Shown here: positions 59,903-64,000 of the stretch, piece by piece
How the letters are laid out: each line of letters starts with the position of its first letter
Position numbering within the stretch: position 1 is the first letter of the stretch
Origin: Brassicibacter mesophilus
Lineage (GTDB): Bacteria > Bacillota > Clostridia > Tissierellales > Proteiniboraceae
NCBI RefSeq assembly: GCF_050433385.1
Contig: NZ_JBNPXI010000005.1
Span: 131,225-195,224 of the forward strand
Length of the DNA: 64,000 nt
Direction of reading: 5' to 3'
Translations under genes and position numbers: made by a program
Notes under the pieces: generated by a model
The model's input: the letters and a program-made list of their open reading frames with translations, nothing else
Database searches by the model: none
What the model was told of the DNA's origin: nothing

Positions 59903-60395
59903 ATCTATTTAAAAAAAGTACAGCAAAATTCACATGCTTTTGTAAATCAAGCATTGAGCGCAATAAAATTTTATTATGAGCATATACTGAAAAAATGAAA
60001 GGTATTATATGATTTACCTAGGCCTAAAAAAGAAAAGAAATTGCCAAATATTTTGAGCCAAAATGAAGTAATAGCAATATTAGGTTCTGTCAATAACATT
60101 CAGCATAAATCAATATTATTCTTAACTTATTCAGCAGGACTTAGGGGTAGCGAAGTAATAAGGCTAAAAGTAGACGATATTGATAGTGATACGATGCTAA
60201 TTCATATAAGACAAGGAAAAAGCAGGAAGGATAGATATACAATTTTGCAACACATTTATTAGAAGGTGAACTGGCCTTAGATATATCCAAGAATTATTAG
60301 GACATGCAAGTTCTAAGACTACGGAAATATATACGCATGTAACTGAAGCAAATATTAATAAAATAAAAAGTCCGTTGGATAAATTGTTAAAATGA
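59903..60395 (+). pseudogene. Decayed tyrosine recombinase (Xer/integron-integrase type)
   Basis: Reading across frames gives pieces of one recombinase: NQALSAIKFYYEHILKK, a TGA stop (59996-59998), then KVLYDLPRPKKEKKLPNIL, SAGLRGSEVIRLKVDDIDSD (catalytic Arg I) and RQGKSRKDRYTIL. Directly after this, at about 60244, the frame jumps to FATHLLEG, missing about 70 codons that should carry the second catalytic Lys/His-Arg region. Then comes a one-base deletion near 60270, and YIQELLGHASSKTTEIYTHV with the Tyr nucleophile, ending SPLDKLLK at TGA 60393-60395. Three independent lesions show it is dead. Related proteins in Clostridia are often annotated as site-specific tyrosine recombinase/integron integrase. 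It abuts the first attC-like site. Confidence 0.85.
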
Positions 60396-60400
60396 AATTA

Positions 60401-60493
60401 CATCTATAAGCAGGTATTCCCGAACCTATGTTCGGAACTCATCTGCTTTAGCACATAAAACGAACATAGGTTCAGGAATGCAATAGTTAGATG
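60401..60493 (+). repeat. attC-like site 0 (attC or attI equivalent)
   Basis: CATCTA (60401-60406) and TAGATG (60488-60493) are the outer arms, with the right core GTTAGAT at 60486-60492. GAACCTATGTTCG (60422-60434) pairs with CGAACATAGGTTC (60461-60473), and ATTCC pairs with GGAAT. It starts five bases after the recombinase stop. It lacks the CTAAG apical hairpin of the other sites and could be an attI-like site or a cassette end left behind by deletion. Confidence 0.65.
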
Positions 60494-60555
60494 ACATATT
60501 CACTTAGATTACAGGGAGGTTATTAATACATAGATTGGAGACTGGAGAGAGAAGA

Positions 60556-61485
60556 ATGAATAACATAAATTTTGAATATAAAATTATCGGTAATGGGAAT
60601 TCAACACTTGTCATAGAGACAGGTATAGGTAATTCATTTTATAATTGGTACCCACTTATTGAAGAAATAAAGGATTGTTTTACCGTAATTGTTTACCATA
60701 GACTAGGTTATGGTAAGAGTGATTTTCCTACACAATCTAGAACAACAAGAAATATAGCATCTGAATTAAATATACTATTAAAAAGAATTGGAATTAAAGA
60801 TAAGTTTATTTTATTGGGACATTCATTCGGTGGCTTATGCGTACAGCAATATGTAAAGATGTATCCTAATGAAATCGAAGCTGTAGTTTTATTAGATTCA
60901 ACTTCATATAATTTAGAACAATTAGATAATCCAGATACACCAATAATAAACTCAAAATGTTCAATAGAGAAGATGGTAGATTTGTGTAATGAATTTTCAC
61001 TGAAATCGAAAGAAGAGCTTACTAACGAAAATACAGATAGTGTTTCTAAGTATCAGAAGTATATGACAAATAAAGAAGTAGAGAATGCTATCGAGTTTGG
61101 GAGTAATCCAAAGTTTTACAAGGTTATATCAGAAGAATTTGCAAATTGGGTACAAGATGGAGAAGACACTAAAAGCATACCTGAATTCCCTGATATTCCA
61201 CTAAGAGCAATTGCTCGTGATAAAATATTTTCTGCTAAGAACTGGGTTGAAAATGGAATACCTGAAAAAGAAGCTATTAAGTATGAAGAAAAATGGCGTG
61301 AATTACAAGAAGAATTAGTATTACTATCTAATCAGGGTGAATTCATAATTGCTTCAGACAGCGACCATCTAATACATATAGATAGACCAGGGGTAGTGGT
61401 TGATTGTTTAAAGTCATTAATTTTACAAGGTGGTCTAGTGAATACGTCATCTAACAATGCATTCAAGTTCGCTTTGAATAAATAG
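60556..61485 (+). CDS. Alpha/beta-hydrolase (cassette 1)
   Basis: 309 residues from ATG 60556, preceded by GGAGAGAGAAGA; an upstream in-frame ATG lacks spacing. The nucleophile elbow is LLGHSFGGLCVQQY (Ser at about 91), the oxyanion region VIETGIGNSFYNWYPL, and the catalytic His lies in SDSDHLIHIDRP (about 268-279), with an acidic residue in DIPLRAIARD. It is a serine hydrolase of unknown substrate. The last 15 residues (VNTSSNNAFKFALNK) are encoded by the attC site, because the site begins before the stop codon. It is the only gene of cassette 1, which runs 60487-61570. Confidence 0.85.
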   Translation: MNNINFEYKIIGNGNSTLVIETGIGNSFYNWYPLIEEIKDCFTVIVYHRLGYGKSDFPTQSRTTRNIASELNILLKRIGIKDKFILLGHSFGGLCVQQYVKMYPNEIEAVVLLDSTSYNLEQLDNPDTPIINSKCSIEKMVDLCNEFSLKSKEELTNENTDSVSKYQKYMTNKEVENAIEFGSNPKFYKVISEEFANWVQDGEDTKSIPEFPDIPLRAIARDKIFSAKNWVENGIPEKEAIKYEEKWRELQEELVLLSNQGEFIIASDSDHLIHIDRPGVVVDCLKSLILQGGLVNTSSNNAFKFALNK

Positions 61486-61576
61486 GGCCAAACTTCGAAG
61501 TAGCCAAAGCACACCTACACCTCTAAGTCAAATCTGACTAAGGGGGATAGGTGTCTCGAATGCGGAGACGTTGTAC
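61449..61576 (+). repeat. attC site of cassette 1
   Basis: Left core ATCTAAC (61449-61455), right core GTTGTAC (61570-61576). L boxes GCATTC (61459-61464) / GAATGC (61558-61563). Inner stems GCTTTG/CAAAGC and ACACCTA/TAGGTGT, apical CTCTAAGTCA-AATC-TGACTAAGGG. The start CTAACAATGCATTCAAG closely resembles the left end of known resistance-cassette attC sites such as that of aadA. The left flank GAATACGTCATCTAAC (61440-61455) is complementary to the start of the cassette, GTTAGATGACATATTC at 60486-60501. Confidence 0.85.
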
Positions 61577-61698
61577 GACATACCACGCATACGAGGGTCT
61601 TCCCTTCAGTGGCTCAGATTTAGCGGGCAGGGCTTTGTAAGTAAATATAGAATAATAAAATATACTAAAAAAATAAAAGTTAGACAATGGAGGTTAAA

Positions 61699-62469
61699 AT
61701 GTACAGTATGGATAATGAAAGAGAAAATTTGTTGGTATCATCTGATAATGTAATTGGTAGATTATATAACATAATTGAGACAATTAGACTCGAGCAAACT
61801 GGAAATGCTGAAACTGCTCTTTGTAAAGCTTTTTCACTTGATGAAAATGATAAAGCATCAATATTTTCTAATTATGCTGAATTGTATAGGATGGCTTTAG
61901 AAGGAAAAAAACAAATAGAAAAACACTCCCCTAAAAACATAGGCAAATACTTAAATACTTTAAATAGTGTTATAAACGGTTTGTCTAAAATTTATTTCAA
62001 CGCATCTATAAATGTATTGAACAATGGCTTAGATAAATTTAAAAGTCATTTTGATGTAAAATTAATGACTTCCCTTGAATATTGTGCAGAGTACTTATCG
62101 AACATGAGTGATGAAGCTATTATTGAAGATGAAAAAGTTAAGGAATTAATAGATGATATTGAAGATATAACTAGCACTATTTTAGAGTGCAATATAAATA
62201 AAGATTTACAGCAAATAGTCATTTTCCAATTAAATAATGTAAGAGAATCGCTTTTAAAATATAAGTTATTTGGTGCTGAGGGTATTAAAAATAGTATTTC
62301 TACAACTTTGGGTACTTTGATATTGAATCGAGATAAAGTTAATAGCGATAAAGATAAGGGAATAATAGAGAAAGTTTTTGGAATTATAAGCAAAATTAAT
62401 ACTATTATTAGTTTAGGAAATAACGGGACAAAATTACTAGGTAGTATTATACAGCAAATTACTGAGTAA
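61699..62469 (+). CDS. Helical protein of unknown function (cassette 2)
   Basis: 256 residues from ATG 61699, with TGGAGGTTAAA before it. The protein is acidic and helical, with no signal peptide or membrane segment. Visible features are a long heptad-like stretch (ENLLVSSDNVIGRLYNIIET), GKYLNTLNSVINGLSKIYFN (about 84-103), DDIEDITSTILECNINKD (about 149-166) and a hydrophobic, Ile-rich C-terminus (IISKINTIISLGNNGTKLLG). It has no family I recognise. Such orphan proteins are typical of integron cassettes. A phage-defence or stress role is possible but unsupported. Confidence 0.75.
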   Translation: MYSMDNERENLLVSSDNVIGRLYNIIETIRLEQTGNAETALCKAFSLDENDKASIFSNYAELYRMALEGKKQIEKHSPKNIGKYLNTLNSVINGLSKIYFNASINVLNNGLDKFKSHFDVKLMTSLEYCAEYLSNMSDEAIIEDEKVKELIDDIEDITSTILECNINKDLQQIVIFQLNNVRESLLKYKLFGAEGIKNSISTTLGTLILNRDKVNSDKDKGIIEKVFGIISKINTIISLGNNGTKLLGSIIQQITE

Positions 62470-62551
62470 TTATTGTTTAGATTAAAAAAAATATTGATTT
62501 GAAAGGGCTCGCGTCCTGCTCGCTTCTGGTCTTTGGGGGCGTGGTACAGTC

Positions 62552-62703
62552 GTACAACAAAGCGTCTCCGTAAAGGTTGCTGGCTCTGAGACGAAGATGC
62601 AGCATGGGTCACGGGCAAAAACAAAGGTAGCCAGCACCATATCGCTTCGCCAAGTCCAAGTGTGACTAAGGCTCAGCGACGTCGGAGACGCAGGCCGTTA
62701 TCT
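62552..62703 (+). repeat. attC site of cassette 2
   Basis: Left core GTACAAC (62552-62558), right core GTTATCT (62697-62703). L boxes GCGTCTCCG (62562-62570) / CGGAGACGC (62683-62691). Inner TTGCTGGCT/AGCCAGCA stem and apical CCAAGTC-CAAGTGT-GACTAAGG. The left flank GCGTGGTACAGTCGTACAAC (62539-62558) is complementary to the cassette start GTTGTACGACATACCACGC (61570-61588) apart from one bulge/mismatch. Confidence 0.85.
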
Positions 62704-62791
62704 GCAATATGGGATTTGGGATGGAGCGGAGCCTATGGTCTTTCTATTGGGTCTCACTTGATAGATTATTCTAATACAAGGAGATGATTAA

Positions 62792-63279
62792 ATGTACAAC
62801 CATGAACCACAGAGTTATATATATATCCATTTTGTTTAGTAGTTCAAGGAATTGAAAATGAACATGTTCTAACAAAACAGTCAGATATAATATTTCAAGA
62901 TGAATACATAACAGCTTTTATTGCAGCTGGTTGGTGGAAAAACAATAAAGGTCATGTCATTATAATTCCAAATGAACATATTGAAAATATATATGATTTA
63001 CCATCAAATCTTTCGGCAAAAATTTATGATTTAGAAAAAGAAGTAGCAGTTGCCCTTAAAGGAGTATATGGATGTGATGGAGTATCCTCAAGACAGCACA
63101 ATGAACCTTGTGGTAATCAAGATGTATGGCATTATCATTTGCATGTATTCCCGCGATATAAAGATGATAATTTATATGGAACAAAAAGAGAAATGTCAAA
63201 AGCCGAAGATCGGATAGAATGCGCAGACAAGCTTAAGAGGTATTTTAGCAAAAAAATAATAAGACAGGTAATTCCCTAA
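62792..63279 (+). pseudogene. HIT-family hydrolase gene, frameshifted in a TA repeat (cassette 3)
   Basis: ATG 62792 has a good site (AAGGAGATGATTAA) and reads MYNHEPQSYI before a (TA)5T tract at 62816-62826; it then meets TAG at 62837. One TA fewer would join it to the long open frame PFCLVVQGIENEHVL ... that runs to TAA 63277-63279 and encodes a HIT protein: GHVIIIPNEHIENIYDLP and the histidine triad WHYHLHVFPR. HIT proteins hydrolyse or transfer nucleotides. The intact length would be about 161 residues. The lesion may be a true mutation, a sequencing error, or reversible slippage. Confidence 0.82.
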
Positions 63280-63325
63280 GGGTTTAGAGTGTTATTTAAA
63301 TCCAAGCGAGTCTGCCCCATACTGC

Positions 63326-63449
63326 AGATAACAATGCATGGCTGTTCGTGCTGGCAAGGGTCAAACTCTGGGGTAAGCCAGCACACGCCTCAATCACTAA
63401 GCCAAGTCTGGCTAAGTGATTGAGGCGTCGGCCATGCGAAACGTTAGAG
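63326..63449 (+). repeat. attC site of cassette 3
   Basis: Left core AGATAAC (63326-63332), right core GTTAGAG (63443-63449). L boxes GCATGGC (63336-63342) / GCCATGC (63431-63437); GTGCTGGC/GCCAGCAC; apical stem CGCCTCAATCACTAAGCCA / TGGCTAAGTGATTGAGGCG (63386-63404, 63409-63427) with one conserved A-A mismatch. The left flank CCCATACTGCAGATAAC (63316-63332) is complementary to the cassette start GTTATCTGCAATATGGG (62697-62713) with one difference. Confidence 0.87.
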
Positions 63450-63471
63450 TACATTATAAGGAGGCAAGATT

Positions 63472-63864
63472 TTGAATAACAATATTATGAAGATTTTTAG
63501 ATTCTTATTAGGAATATTATGTTACCTAGAATCTCGTATTAGTTATTATCAAAATAGAAGAAAAATATTCTCGGTAGTGTTTTTTTATACAATTTTTATT
63601 ATTTATCAAAGTGGCATAATTACCGTTATTGTATCACCACTAGTAATATTGCTATTAAAAGCTTTACAAATAAGTATAAGTAGTGATATATATAGTAAAG
63701 CTAAAATACTAAACTTATTGATTATTATCTTTAGAATAACTTTATTATCTAATGGAATTATTTACTATCCAAACGTTCTTGATAGTAAATATAACCCTAT
63801 TACAAAGATCAAATATTTTGTTCTATCAATGTTTAGTAACATATACAATAAAAAAGTAATTTAA
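63472..63864 (+). CDS. Small membrane protein (cassette 4)
   Basis: 130 residues. TTG 63472 has AAGGAGGCAAGATT upstream and is the likely start; ATG 63487 is an alternative. One long hydrophobic region (VVFFYTIFIIYQSGIITVIV and on to LVILLLKALQI, about 36-76) makes one or two membrane helices, followed by another hydrophobic part (ILNLLIIIFRITLLSNGIIY, about 82-101). The basic tail ends in NKKVI. No family is recognised. The cassette starts at 63444 (TTAGAGTACATT); no matching attC lies within the window. Confidence 0.68.
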   Translation: MNNNIMKIFRFLLGILCYLESRISYYQNRRKIFSVVFFYTIFIIYQSGIITVIVSPLVILLLKALQISISSDIYSKAKILNLLIIIFRITLLSNGIIYYPNVLDSKYNPITKIKYFVLSMFSNIYNKKVI

Positions 63865-63963
63865 CCCGTTGTGCTAGTTAAAATTTACAAATAGAAAAAC
63901 CCCAAAACATTATGTTAACCTATCATTAATAACGACAAAGAAATTAAGATAGGAGGATAACAT

Positions 63964-64000
63964 ATGCTGGAGTTTACTAAAGAATATTCTATCAAAGAAA
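63964..64000 (+). CDS. Start of a further gene, cut by the window end
   Basis: ATG 63964 follows ATAGGAGGATAACAT, a strong site, and the first residues are MLEFTKEYSIKE. Too little is visible to assign a function or to say whether it belongs to the cassette array. Confidence 0.6.
   Translation, partial: MLEFTKEYSIKE

Larger units (their letters stand above)
60401..63449 (+). mobile_element. Integron-like gene-cassette array
   Basis: Four attC-like sites (60401-60493, 61449-61576, 62552-62703, 63326-63449) separate three complete one-gene units, and a fourth unit follows. All genes and sites point the same way. Each complete unit begins with bases that are the inverted complement of the left end of its own attC, over 16, 19 and 17 bases with one or two differences. 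The sites are richer in G+C than the genes and share L-box pairing and an apical hairpin with a CTAAG...CTAAG pattern. A dead tyrosine recombinase gene lies just upstream. The array may continue past the window. Confidence 0.85.

Noticed and set aside
59996..59998. In-frame TGA in the recombinase read as selenocysteine
   Set aside because: The same gene has a large internal deletion and a frameshift, and the position is not a Cys in relatives as I know them, so decay explains it better.
62046..62624. A 192-codon minus-strand frame across the end of cassette 2
   Set aside because: It is a shadow of the cassette gene and its attC site, with no ribosome site and low-complexity composition.
63868..63880. 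TTTAAC ... GTTGTGC near 63863-63875 as another cassette core
   Set aside because: It has no folded attC between the two halves and no complement to the start of cassette 4, so it may be chance or a remnant.
1..64000. CRISPR arrays, tRNA and rRNA genes
   Set aside because: I looked for regularly spaced direct repeats and for tRNA-like cloverleaf sequence and saw none; the repeats near 61-63 kb are attC-like and not regularly spaced.

Overview
The window is AT-rich DNA from an anaerobic, spore-forming Clostridia-type bacterium. The evidence for this is an H-type small acid-soluble spore protein gene, an [FeFe] hydrogenase, a hybrid-cluster protein, two superoxide reductases, a crotonase/3-hydroxybutyryl-CoA dehydrogenase pair, a selenoprotein with an in-frame TGA, T-box and Mn riboswitch leaders, and strong GGAGG ribosome sites with occasional GTG and TTG starts. 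I cannot name the species.

Region by region. 1-3.9 kb: a tight catabolic operon (PfkB kinase, uridine-phosphorylase-like enzyme, BtpA/SgcQ barrel, Fe-alcohol dehydrogenase, a TrpA-fold enzyme without TrpB). 4-12.9 kb: VanY-type carboxypeptidase, YfcE phosphodiesterase, PAS-GGDEF-EAL protein, chemoreceptor, NhaC antiporter, ProC, YdcF. 12.9-18.2 kb: Mn2+ (yybP-ykoY) riboswitch with a GDT1-type Mn exporter, exonuclease III, isoaspartyl dipeptidase, peroxiredoxin, Nudix hydrolase. 18.2-28.2 kb: MarR/MATE pair with a palindromic operator, an unknown secreted protein, a possible structured RNA, T-box-controlled tyrS, two superoxide reductases around deoD, an rRNA methyltransferase, and hcp. 28.3-42.4 kb: DUF4003, cobalamin adenosyltransferase, putative sensory hydrogenase plus PAS/PP2C phosphatase, nadABC with a putative NiaR operator, pgi, sspH, nitroreductase. 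42.5-59.8 kb: selenoprotein, phospholipase-C-like protein, ferredoxin-like protein, ddl-murF-alr, accBCDA with a FapR-type box, a His-codon leader in front of hisS, BNR-repeat protein, crt-hbd.

The right end (59.9-64 kb) is different in kind. A decayed tyrosine recombinase is followed by an array of small single-gene units. They are separated by GC-rich folded sites that have every hallmark of integron attC sites: RYYYAAC-like and GTTRRRY-like ends, paired L boxes, and a conserved apical hairpin. For three units the first 16-20 bases are the inverted complement of the start of that unit's own downstream site. This is what cassette integration through attC predicts, so I read the region as an integron-like gene-cassette array in a Clostridia genome with a dead integrase.

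Regulation is unusually legible. The same tandem CRP-type operator layout (perfect distal site, imperfect proximal site, 22 bp between centres) lies in front of both hcp and the ferredoxin-like gene 15.7 kb away, suggesting an HcpR-like nitrosative-stress regulon. Most genes end in clear intrinsic terminators, several of which overlap the stop codon.
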